NCBI GenBank assembly: GCA_001931905.2
Contig: MSJI02000942.1
Coordinates: 1 to 57,442 of the forward strand
Direction: 5' to 3'
Origin: Cladosporium sp. IMV 00045
Taxonomy: Eukaryota; Ascomycota; Dothideomycetes; Cladosporiales; Cladosporiaceae
Length of the DNA stretch: 57,442 nt
Positions 32,401 through 40,343 of the stretch are shown piece by piece. The translations under genes were made by a program, and so were the position numbers. Each line of letters begins with the position of its first letter. The first letter of the stretch is position 1. Below the pieces are notes generated by a model that saw only the letters and a list, made by a program, of their open reading frames with translations, did no database searches and was not told where the DNA came from.

Positions 32401-33039
32401 GGAGATAATGCGGCGGAAAAGTTTTGCGAGTCCCGCCTACTGCCCTTCTTGCACGAGGACCTCCAGCGACTGGCCAATATGGTTCGCGTGGTTCCTGACT
32501 TTCCACGTCCAGGTAATCAATTTCGCCATGTACTAGGGATCTCTCAGGAGCCGGGCGGACTGGTTCTATGCACGTCCCTGCTGCAAACTCATTTCTCGGG
32601 CGACTGGGCTAAAGTCAAAAAAATGGCTTGTTGTGAGACTGGTGGATGGATCTATGCGTCCGCGTTGTCTGCCCGGGTTGGCATTCCCTTGGCGCTCATT
32701 CGCGAGGGAGGCAAGCTTCCCCCTCCAACTTTCTCCATCGTCAAATCCCCGTCGCATATCTCGTCCTCTACAGCCAACGGGTCGCGAGAAAAACGGATTG
32801 AGATTGGCCGGGACGTGATCCCTAGAGGTGCGTCGGTGTGTGTGGTTGATGATGTGCTCGCCACTGGGAATACTCTATGTGCGGTGCTGCAGCTCTTGAT
32901 TGAAGCAGGAGTCGGTCCCGAGGATGTTGTGGTGATGGTTGTGGCCGAATTCCCTCTTCACCGTGGCCGGCGTCTTTTGCAGCAGCGCGGCTTTGGTAGA
33001 ACCAAGATACAGAGCCTCTTGGTATTTGATGGTGCATAG
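29482..33039 (+). CDS. Giant fusion: methyltransferase + BBE-like FAD oxidase + PMK-like kinase + phosphoribosyltransferase
   Basis: One uninterrupted exon of about 1185 residues (ATG 29482; ATG 29554 is an alternative). Domains in order: a SAM-methyltransferase-like domain with ILEVGPGPKS at about 95 and FDVVLFCHSLYGM at about 190; an FAD-linked oxidase (PCMH type) with VLGGGHSSHCLWPNVVSVD near 370, whose His is the likely flavin attachment site, and GLWLQGGMGHLARLHGLTCD near 450, closed by a BBE-type end (MDPKNVLAF, about 780); a P-loop domain, LVTGVSCAGKD near 803 with SDPIKQDYA and LITGMREEA, resembling animal-type phosphomevalonate kinase; and an APRT-like phosphoribosyltransferase with PRPP loop VCVVDDVLATGNTL near 1120. 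Key motifs look intact. The combination suggests make-modify-activate chemistry on a nucleobase-like compound; the substrate is unknown. A decayed copy of the last domain is at 44.7 kb. Confidence 0.85.
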   Translation: MDVTRIIRHGIDTSQHLAHASTDIMATLDVLKRTLRQKAIDAAPASSPQKLSDSQYAAGFGILMQNQEWTTYQDFVFPQLTLILAPLFDSRPGTSILEVGPGPKSVLGYLPRYLRQKIRRYAAYEPNGLFASELEEWLCSTSEIESPLPCLERSPDIKRTRFAPNSKTKTSGSISAEEPAEAFDVVLFCHSLYGMKPKHDFIKCTLNMLTESSEGGLVVVFHRGEVLDGDGLACYRSATCPTGVIRVTDNDEVLDCFSRFIAGFVMQDLDSDKAVQVEWRKACRFLCRREEARPDKLLFDSPTLMVAFNRQATSLPELIAKVPLVRGDKNVKSWQARSHCPTSIVRPTDVRQVQQCTQWAIDHGLSLTVLGGGHSSHCLWPNVVSVDMDAFDQVHVLPATSNGETSTSNPTPLVVAGAGCKSGDIIRKTMEAGLIVPLGARPSVGAGLWLQGGMGHLARLHGLTCDSVVGAVLVSVASSEVFCIGLVPSEHQPAGAVHPQNESDLMWALKGAGTNFGILVSITFKASAVPTYVVRNSISPLNDKFEALCKLNEFDESIAKKLTRTCSVDAYLFWDENKLHLGVTMFESSTNGFASVERDPSIIATLTNMNASLDPRTTTWKTVDSLGLFETEMYMSGMHSRNSGCKTSSFKRCVFLKHIGTVDVAKVLVAAMESRPSPLCYLHLLQGGGAVGDVAAVDTAFGCRDWDFACVVTGVWARDHDGTKASREVVKWVYKVATDLLPSSSGVYGSDLGPDPRDALLAVRAFGPNQSRLAHLKHIMDPKNVLAFACPLIEPPVRGKLVILVTGVSCAGKDHCAVVWRSVFTAQKGLATQNVSISDPIKQDYAAATGSDLNRLIHDRAFKEQHRLALSRYFHRKLQQRPRLLEEQFLQVLNKCENVDILLITGMREEAPVATYSHLVPGGRLLEVRVEASKETREDRRGCQGDDCSDDKYNEDGKRNNDRPCLMFNNDMPGDNAAEKFCESRLLPFLHEDLQRLANMVRVVPDFPRPGNQFRHVLGISQEPGGLVLCTSLLQTHFSGDWAKVKKMACCETGGWIYASALSARVGIPLALIREGGKLPPPTFSIVKSPSHISSSTANGSREKRIEIGRDVIPRGASVCVVDDVLATGNTLCAVLQLLIEAGVGPEDVVVMVVAEFPLHRGRRLLQQRGFGRTKIQSLLVFDGA

Positions 33040-33701
33040 GTAGTATCTGGTCGGCAGTGATTGGCAGTGATTGGCAGACATGACCAGACTCAAGATAACG
33101 TCACTGTAGGGTGGATCGGATGATGAGGGGGTGCCGGACAAAATTCCAGCGTCTTTCCTTGAAAAACGTTATGTATACTTATCAGGGTGGTCTATCAAGA
33201 GTGTTTCCGAGAGTGTTTCCGGGAGTGTTTCCGAGAGTGTTTCCAAGAGTGTTTCAGAGAGTGTTTCAGAGAGTGTTTCAGAGAGTGTTTCAAGACTTCT
33301 CTGTCGAGTCTTTGCGACAGAAGATCGGACTTGTTATTGCGGTGCACTGTGCTGGCGTCATTTGTTGCGCAGAGCTGAGGAATCAGAAGTAGATCTGATG
33401 CTTATGGCAGAGACAAGGTACTCGAGGAGGCCCATTGCTAGGGATGATATGTAGTGGCGACAAACGGACCTCAAAAATTGTGACTGATATAATCACGATA
33501 ATAAGTTACGGACGAAGCAACAAATCGTAGGTAGCTTCAGCCACGTTGTCCAGACAAAGGCTTCATCGAAAATTAGCCATGGTTGGCGCAGGCCGAGGCA
33601 CTTGGGGAGTCCAAGTCGCAGATCGCAGGATTAGCTTGCCAAGACACTAGATACAAAGACCTGGTCTACCAGGCCGCGCGCCTGAGTAGTATGCTCCAAA
33701 G
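33040..33701. other. Intergenic with minisatellite
   Basis: Apart from the 12-bp array, a triple direct repeat of GTGATTGGCA-like units lies at 33056-33078. The remaining sequence shows no gene. Confidence 0.4.
33197..33292. repeat. 12-bp minisatellite (GAGTGTTTCCGA)n, eight units
   Basis: Eight consecutive 12-nt units with GTTTCC changing to GTTTCA in the last three. The array lies about 160 nt past the stop of the fusion gene. It is open in all three plus frames (Ser-Glu-Ser-Val, Arg-Val-Phe-Pro and Glu-Cys-Phe-Arg repeats), simply because the unit has no stop; I do not call a gene. Confidence 0.85.
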
Positions 33702-34040
33702 TTTTTTTTTTTATCATACTGTATTCAAGCTATTCAGCTTATGAGAATGCCTAGCGAATCTCTAGACTACTTCTCTGGCTTCCATATGTGCTCTCGCCTT
33801 GATCGTTTAACGTACAATCCTGCTCGCTATCCCGACTCCACCAAGCCGCCACAGCTTTTGGGCTCTCGGCCCTCCTACGTTCCTGTCTGATGAAGATTGC
33901 CGGACAAGAGCATCCAGACCGCCACAGACCCACCGTAGGTATAAAGCAGTGGATGGCCCCAGCAGTAGATACACAGCTAATCAACTCTTTCACACCCAAT
34001 TTCATCATTGACAATCCTGGCTTGTTGCATCCCACGATTT
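33702..34040 (-). mobile_element. 5'-truncated LINE 3' end (minus strand), LINE-B related
   Basis: On the minus strand the segment ends in AGCTTGAATACAGTATGAT followed by 11 A residues (33712-33702), matching the LINE-B 3' terminus. Upstream lie GTAGGAGGGC-like and AAAAGCTGTGGCGGCTTGG stretches parallel to the 3' UTR at 56.65 kb, but with more differences, so this is a related subfamily. About 135 nt further upstream (33905-34035) are nearly identical to 45905-46050 in the opposite orientation. Confidence 0.75.
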
Positions 34041-34228
34041 GTGTTTACGAGCCAACCAATGAGAGCTTTCGACGCGAGACTCGGGTACAAGCCAATGAGA
34101 GCTCTGTAAGCGCGATGTCAGCTTCAGCGGAACTTCCGTGAGCTGATCTTGTGCCCCTGAAAGCTAAGCGATGGTGAGTGCCTTTCCACCTTCGCGGACA
34201 TACGACCGGCATCTCACTTGTTGCAACA

Positions 34229-35084
34229 ATGATGTCTACGGTTTACCAAGTGAAGCGGACTGAGCCACTGGCTATGAATGACATCGAGGTCGCCTTTCGT
34301 GGACGTGTGAATGGCCTGAACGACCTGGCTGAGGATCAGCAGAACAACGCCCAAGATATCGAACACCAGGATCATGAAGGGCAAGATGATGACACAGACC
34401 AGGACGACCAGGGAGATGATACCAGCTACGTGAGCAGCATCTATGCCACCATCACTGGTTGCGAGATTACGTCGAGAAAGAGGAAGACCCTTGGACACGT
34501 AAAAGCAGATCTGCTCCAGGTCCATAGAGTTGTGCAGAACAGAGAGAGTCTCTGGTGAGTGTTTACGATGGGCAGGCTAGCGTGAACGCATTGTCACGAA
34601 CGTCCCTGACTGCACAAGTGAGATGCTGATTGCTGCTGGCAGGGAGATCTGCGATAACCATTCGGAGTCTCTTGCAATGCTCTTCCGCGCAGGTTTCACG
34701 GAACAAGCGATCTGCCAAGGCATACTACCTGATGAGTATTTCTTCGGCGACATTCTCATGATAGAGACGGTCCGTCTCGAACCGCAGTATCGTGGCTACG
34801 ATATTGGTCTCCTCGCCGTGGACAAGCTTCTTAAGCGCTTAGCGCGAGTGTCGCCTAGGTGGGCCAACGAGGGTCTGATAGTTTTAGACCCCTCGGGCCT
34901 GACTAGCGACAGGGCGCATGGGTGTAGCCACGGGGAGGTACAAGAGAAGTTGATTGGATACTGGCAGATGCTCGGACTATGGGTGCTTGTGCGAGAGACG
35001 AGGAAGCACAGCACTTTCGTTGCACATTGGATGGGCGACGAAAGGCCGCTGATCGAGACGGTCGTGCCACATCTCTTCCAATAA
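34229..35084 (+). CDS. GNAT-like acetyltransferase-domain protein (2 exons)
   Basis: Exons 34229-34554 and 34643-35084 join via an 88-nt intron (donor GTGAGT) to give 255 residues in phase. The N-terminal third contains a very acidic linker (QDDDTDQDDQGDD). The second exon carries a GNAT core: ILMIETVRLEPQYRGYDIG followed by LLAVDKLLKRL, which matches the acetyl-CoA-binding motif A (here RGYDIG) and its helix. Downstream, GLIVLDPSG and YWQMLGLWVLVRET fit the last strands. Substrate is unknown; proteins of this kind are common and uncharacterised in ascomycetes. ATG 34232 directly follows 34229 and would serve equally. Confidence 0.6.
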
Positions 35085-35751
35085 AAGAAGAACAGGCAAT
35101 ATCTTTCGGTGGAAGGGTAATCGCTGCGAGTCTCCCCCTCAGTATATCGTCAAGTAGCTCTGGCCATCCTTATCACCTTTCTCAAATAATCGTGTGTAGA
35201 CACACCCGTAAACTTCTCCCCCACCATGTCCATCAGCATCCACTCGAAGTTTTCCCAAGTCTAAGTCTAAGGTCTTCTTCATCACGACAAGATGATTCGC
35301 TAACTTCGCCAACTCTCACCTTTCTTTCTCTCTACTGACCAGAACCACATGAGTCTCGGTGGATACGGAGGCAGGACGGAACTTGAGAGTCAGCTTTGTT
35401 GTATGACCCAACACAGATGATCATCATAATTAGCGAGCTAGTTAGGTGCCCGCGAACGCTAATTGTACTGTATGTAATCTCGCCCTCTTCAGAATGGAGG
35501 TACACGAAAGGGAATTGAATGGTGTATCTAGTACCCAGCTCGATCCGGCTCACTTTCAGCTGGCTCAGAGGGAGATACCGCATGAATTTGCCTCTCTTGC
35601 CTTGGTCTGACCTTCAATGTATATAGCTCACCACTGTTTGCATCGGCTAGCTTACTTAGTGTTCTGATAAGCCCAAGAGCATGGTGGATTCAGCTTCGAG
35701 AGACCAACACCCGCCTTACGGAGCTGTTGGAACGTATGCCCCGCCAGCTTT
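35085..35751. other. Spacer between convergent genes, no gene seen
   Basis: 670 nt between the GNAT-like gene (+) and the secreted-protein gene (-), which end toward each other. Pyrimidine-rich stretch at 35240-35335; no gene recognised. Confidence 0.4.
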
Positions 35752-36530
35752 TCAGAAGGTGTACTCAGGGATCTCGATCTTCGCAACAGTCCAAGTCTTG
35801 CCATCATCCTCGGTGACCATATCGCCAGTAACGCCATCACCCTTGCCAAGAGTGTTGGTGTAGTTGGGATCAGCGACATCCAAAACAATCGTGACATCCT
35901 CCCAAGCTGTAAAGCTTATTAGCAGGGTGAAATCAGAGTACACGCTCAGTGCACTTACTGTGAGCGCCGACCGTGCCGCAGTTTGTCTCCGCGCACTCGA
36001 CAGCACTGCCGAAACCCTGAGCATGTCCATCGCTGGTCGAAAGGGTAGATACAGGCGACTCGTTGAGGAGGACGGTCTGAGTGTAGTTACCCGAATCGTC
36101 ATCGAACTTGTCTGCGGTCAGTTATCAGCAAATGAAACAAGTGGTATGACCCAAAACATGGGTGCTCACAGTGAAAAGTCACTCTGTCGCCCGGTTCAGC
36201 AATAGCAGAGTCGCCCTGGACAGGCATCTGCGTGGTAGCCGAGGTACTCAACAACGTATAGGCATACAAACTCCAGCTTTCCGACTCCCAGTTGTCGGCA
36301 ATAGACTGGGTGAGATCGCCATTTGAGGTTCCCATGCCAACCCAGAGCGAAGCGTCGCCGGAAGAGCCAGTCGGCGCTTTAGGCAAAATGAGGGTGGCGT
36401 TGGTCTCTCGGATCCAGCTGTTGTCGGCGACAGGACCGGTACTGAAAGCCGGCCCCATGGCTGCATGTGCTACGCTGAAGAGAAGAGGCAGGAAAAAGCA
36501 AAGAGCGTTGCTGCGAGACTGAGGTGACAT
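35752..36530 (-). CDS. Secreted fungal protein of unknown function (3 exons)
   Basis: Exons 36530-36170, 36111-35959 and 35906-35752 join through GT-AG introns of 58 and 52 nt (GTGAGC and GTAAGT donors) into 222 residues. The N-terminus is a signal peptide (positive start, then CFFLPLLFSVAHA). The mature protein is beta-rich with NATLILPKAP, SLWVGMGTSNGDLTQS, GDRVTFHYKFDDDSGNY and DDGKTWTVAKIEIP, plus several N-glycosylation sites and one close Cys pair (CAETNC). This matches a family of secreted ascomycete hypothetical proteins with a lectin/jelly-roll-like strand pattern. No catalytic motif is evident. A TATATAA box lies at 36626-36633, about 100 nt upstream. Confidence 0.75.
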
Positions 36531-36625
36531 TTTGGACAGGAAAGTTGAGTTGGAAAATGGGCTTGTGCCTGGACTTGGTGAATAAGTGTGGAGAGAATGT
36601 CGTAGCGAATGCCTTTGACAGTTAC

Positions 36626-36633
36626 TTATATAA
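36626..36633 (-). promoter_or_regulatory. TATA box of the secreted-protein gene
   Basis: TTATATAA, symmetric, 96 nt upstream of the ATG at 36530 on the minus strand. Confidence 0.45.
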
Positions 36634-36998
36634 GTAGCAAAGCTGCGTTGCAGTATTAAGGGTGTCAGAAAGGAGTTTAGGGCATTGTAGATGATGTTCG
36701 TACGTCCAGCGTTTCAGCCTTAGCCCTGGCGTCCGTTGATTCTTGCGCCCACAAGCCTCACCGCTGGACGACCGTAGAAGAATATACGAAGCATAAAGAA
36801 AGAGGAACCAGTAACAAGTCCTTTCACAAGTTGCTGCCATTGCAATTCGGATAGCCATACAGTGGTGAGTACTCGTGGTGAGTGGTGGCTGCGTAGCGTT
36901 GCATTGTGACGCAGACGATCGCGGCTTTCACGACGTTTGATATTTATTAAGCCCCTCACGCCAACAGACCAATATGGCAGTGAATCCGAACAAGCCTT
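36634..36998. other. Intergenic, no gene seen
   Basis: 365 nt without recognisable features between the secreted-protein promoter and the fragment near 37.0 kb. Confidence 0.35.
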
Positions 36999-37200
36999 TC
37001 AAAGCTCATCACACAATAATTCTGCTTCTAAATAGGGTGACAGCAAGCTGACCGCTTCCTGGACCTCTTGTATTAGGCGATCGGTCTGCTTCTGGACGTA
37101 ACCACACGCTGGTCGATCCAGTAGCGAGTGGGTGATACGCTCCCGGATCGCGTTCCAGAGGGCATTTTGAACAACAGTCGAGGTTGGGTAGCGTGTTCTG
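36999..37200 (-). other. Orphan open fragment abutting the LINE stub
   Basis: Immediately after LINE-B similarity stops, a minus-strand frame runs about 65 codons to TGA at 36999-37001. It has balanced composition (for example NALWNAIRERITHSLLD and LIQEVQEAVSLLSPYLEA) typical of helical protein. I do not recognise it. It may be the end of a host gene joined to the LINE fragment. Confidence 0.3.
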
Positions 37201-37204
37201 GGAT

Positions 37205-38440
37205 GTCAAGTTCTTGATCCAGTGCGGTTCGTACGCCAGTGGAATACCTGTCAACTCAATCTCTTCTCTTGCCAGTCCGAGCCCGCCTTCCTTCAAGTAG
37301 CGGTCAAGCATGACTCCGTGTACTCGCATTTTGCGCCATCTCTCTGTCTTTTCGACATCGATGATCGTTGGATCCACTTCATGTGCTGCTGCCAGAACTA
37401 ATGGTCCATATCCAAGCAGGTCGTCTGCACATGCATTCTCATTCATCAGTCCGGAGAGATGGCCTTTCTTGGAGTATCTCAAGTTGGTCAGTCGCACTGT
37501 CACATCAGCCTTGGCATGCGCGAGGGCCTTGTTGACCTCGAACATGACATCTCTTGGGTCACTCTCGGGGGCCGAGTTACTTCTGACGAACAAGATTCGT
37601 CTTTACTCCAGCGGGTGTTTTTTGATCTTTCTGTTCTTGTTGACAACTGTGGTCCATGCGTTCGCAGATTTTGCGGCTGTTGGACTATGTTGCTCCATGT
37701 CCTCTGGGTTGCCTTGCTTCGATTGCAAATCGCCTTGTGCCCTACCTTGTGGCGCTGCGTCTTGCGTGCCGGTTTTCTGCTGTATGCTGGTGGTGCTACT
37801 GGTTGTGGTGCAAGTACATGTGACCTGCGGCGTGTCCTTTAGAGACTGCACGACGCGCTGAAGCATTGCCTCAGCGCGCCCTTCAGCCTCTGCCTGTACT
37901 TTGGCTACAGCATCACCAAACAGCTGAGTGAGATGCATCTGTGCCTCTTTGATGCCTTTCTGCACCTCCTCTCGAAGCCGATGTGCTCCGTCTGCCGGTG
38001 CGTTCGTGGCCTTTTGAGAACCAAGCTTTGTCCAGATCTTCTCCGCAATCTTCTCAAAAGCATCGGCAAATTCTTCATCGGAGAGGTAAAGAACAACGTC
38101 ATTGTCAGCCTTCCGCTTCTTGGGGCTACTTTGGTGCAGCGGGCGTAGTGTTACCGTGTGCTTCTCTATCCCGGTTGCTTTGTCGTTCTGTCTGTCTCGC
38201 CCCCTGATTGGGGACAGGTGGTATTCGGCGGTGCTTCCGATTGGCTCGGTGGCTTCCGCGCTGTTGCTGGCCGAGAAGAGATCACCTTCTGCGGGGTCTG
38301 CGACATGCCTTCGGCGTGGTGGCATAGCCGCCAGCGAGTCGCCGGTGTTGATAAGTAGGTGCTTTTACTCAGCTCGTTTTGCGCTACAATATGATGCAAA
38401 CAATGACCCTGTCTGTGACAAAGTCGAAAAGAAGTCTTGA
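37205..38440 (-). mobile_element. LINE-B 5' part: 5' UTR and most of ORF1, 3'-truncated
   Basis: Minus strand: leader ending TTTGTCACAGACAGGG near 38415, ATG 38325 (MPPRRRHVADPAEGD), then an ORF1 of about 375 codons. It contains a coiled-coil region (EEVQKGIKEAQMHLTQL) and the segment DPRDVMFEVNKALAHAKA, then VEKTERWRKMRVHGVMLDRY, which align with ORF1 at 51.7-52.0 kb. One in-frame TAA at 37603-37605 replaces a Gln codon of the other copy (CAA to TAA). Similarity stops near 37205, before the zinc knuckles, and ORF2 is absent. So this is a 5'-end fragment lacking its 3' end. Confidence 0.8.
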
Positions 38441-38459
38441 TAAGGCAACAAATCTCATT

Positions 38460-38545
38460 TGTAAGTAAGGTCACTCTTAGGGACGGCTCATACGGTCACC
38501 GTGAATAGCCTGACAGAATCAATCAATCAATCGATCATACTACTC
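38460..38545 (+). mobile_element. Remnant of LINE-A 3' end
   Basis: The stretch GGCTCATACGGTCACCGTG plus TAGCCTGA and (AATC)n resembles the end of the LINE-A fragment at 50030-50066 (GGCTCATACGGTCTCCGTG, TAGCTTGA, ATC repeats). Only the last 60-80 nt are recognisable, so the call is modest. Confidence 0.45.
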
Positions 38546-38587
38546 AGGCCTTATATTGGTTAGGACTTAGCGGGTGCGGCCACCAAG

Positions 38588-39660
38588 ATGGAACTCATCC
38601 TCGCCGGAAAATGGCTCAACAACGCCGACCAATCGCCGTTGTGGTCACCTTCTCTCGCTTTCTACAACTTGACTCAACGCCATTTGAGGACTGTGGAGCG
38701 AGATCACAACATCGCTATCGTGTGCCACAAGAAGATGATGACGCTCCACTACTTCGGTCCAGATGCAAAGTTCAAGCAAGTTCAAGTCTCCATCACCAAA
38801 ATGCTTGATCAATTCCGTGAATCTTCGAGCTTTGACACAAAACAAACTGAGCTTATGTGGGCGCTTCGTGGAGGACTACGTCAGATCGCTTCGAAGTTTG
38901 GGAATGATGTTGTATCCTTGGACCTCGCCTCGATGCAGAAGAAGATTGTTGTGATCGGTTCAGACAAAGTCTACCAACAAGTCGTGGCAATTGTCCGTGA
39001 AAAATGGACTGCACCGATCTTGACAATTCACGACACCGACTCAACCTGTCCAATATGCTTGACAGCGGCAGAAAATCCCATCATCATTAGGTGCGGTCAC
39101 GTGTATTGCTCGAATTGTGTCGAGGGGCTTTGCTGGTATACCAACTCCGGCGACTCCGATTTCATAGTTTTCTCCCAAGGGGCCTCGGGAACCTGCAAAC
39201 GGACCATTGAGATGAACGACCTGCAGTAATCTCTCTATTCGTCTGCTTTGGAAGCAGTACTTGAGAGGTATTTGAAGTCTTTCGTCAGCCGCCGACCAAC
39301 AGAATTCAAATACTGTTCAACGCCAGGATGCGTTTACTTGTTTCGTTGCGGAGGCCAGACCCTAAACTCAACATGCACGAATTGCATGGAGGTCAACTGC
39401 ACACATTGCTTCCAACGTCATCCCTCGATGAGATGTAGCGACTACAAGGATCTGATATCAGGTGGGACCGAAGCCTTCGGTCGGTATAAGCGGGAGAAGG
39501 GAATCAAGGATTGTCCAAGGTGTCAGACACCGATCGAAAAGACCTACGGTTGTAACACATGACCTGCGAAGGTTGTCGTACGCATATTTGCTGGGATTGA
39601 CTGGCCACATTTAGGACGGGGCAAGATGTGTATACGCACATGAATGCTGAGCATGGCAGT
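38588..39660 (+). pseudogene. RBR (RING-IBR-RING) ubiquitin ligase, 5'-truncated and broken
   Basis: The frame starts at ATG 38588 with a KH-like pair of segments (residues 20-150) that in full-length fungal relatives lies in the middle of a longer protein. RING1 follows (CPICLTAAENPIIIRCGH, CSNCV), then the IBR (CSTPGC, CTNCMEVNCTHC, H-x4-C) and RING2 (CPRCQTPIEKTYGCN, TCEGCRTHICWD). Lesions: in-frame TAA at 39227-39229 between RING1 and IBR (probably from CAA); a one-base loss near 39558 in the Cys-Asn motif of RING2; and TGA near 39597 where the last RING2 Cys should be. Three lesions and a missing 5' part indicate a pseudogene. LINE remnants directly upstream may have cut off its front. 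Confidence 0.75.
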
Positions 39661-39905
39661 ATCTATGACAGAGATGTGTTGCTTTGAAATAGCTGCCAAG
39701 CATGCAAATGTTGTTGTTTCAACAATGGTATCCAACTTCGACACCCGTTCCGCATCCGAGTACAACACGTCACCATGCATATCTAAGAGCTTCGTGTCGC
39801 AGTCAAAGTGACAACATTGACCAGAATTACTAGTCATAGCCCCAAAGTATCCTGCTGCTTGATTGGTAGTGCTGAAATATCTTCAAAGTGAGGTCCTGAG
39901 GGTGT

Positions 39906-40343
39906 CTATCTATAATTGGAGCATGTCAGCGATCCATCGAATCCAGCGTGATCGCTGTCGTTCAATTTGTCAGATGCGTACCTCAAAGCCTCTGGATCGA
40001 ATGGTTCAGTCGATCTCCAGTCGGTCTCGAATTTGACATCGCTAAAGTCAAAGGCTCTCTCTTCCCTCCATTCCCTGGATATCTCACGCCGACCGGTTGA
40101 TGATCTGGTCCTGTGATCGGCACGATGAGCGTCGATTTCGTAGAGGTGAAGCAAGAAGTTGGTTTTGCCAATCCACACCGTTCCATGTTTGGGACATTTC
40201 GAATCTTTACACAGCCAGACCCAACGGCGAGCATGTGGAAGTGTGGAGTTTTCGTCATCCGTATCTGAGCAAGCAAGATAGTCGGCAAATTCCTGCGCGG
40301 TTATGCTCTGGGCTACAAAATCATCCTTCGACTGGCTGGCCAT
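39906..40343 (-). CDS. Small zinc-finger-like hypothetical protein (145 aa)
   Basis: A minus-strand single-exon frame from ATG 40343 gives 145 residues. The centre reads WLCKDSKCPKHGTVWIGK followed by LHLYEIDAH, so a C-x4-C plus His pairs could bind one zinc ion. The rest is acidic and polar. The N-terminus (AQSITAQEFADYLACSD) looks helical. Similar short proteins with a lone C2H2-like unit are frequent in ascomycetes and unassigned. No neighbour suggests a role. Confidence 0.45.
   Translation of the reverse strand: MASQSKDDFVAQSITAQEFADYLACSDTDDENSTLPHARRWVWLCKDSKCPKHGTVWIGKTNFLLHLYEIDAHRADHRTRSSTGRREISREWREERAFDFSDVKFETDWRSTEPFDPEALRYASDKLNDSDHAGFDGSLTCSNYR

Noticed and set aside
33111..33454. 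Repetitive Ser/Val or Cys/Phe protein over the 12-bp array
   Set aside because: All three frames are open only because the repeat unit has no stop; no ATG context, no family, no flanking coding sequence.
33702..38440. One single minus-strand LINE spanning 38.4 to 33.7 kb
   Set aside because: The 5' and 3' parts are separated by two intact spliced host genes, and the 3' end is more diverged from LINE-B, so they are separate fragments.
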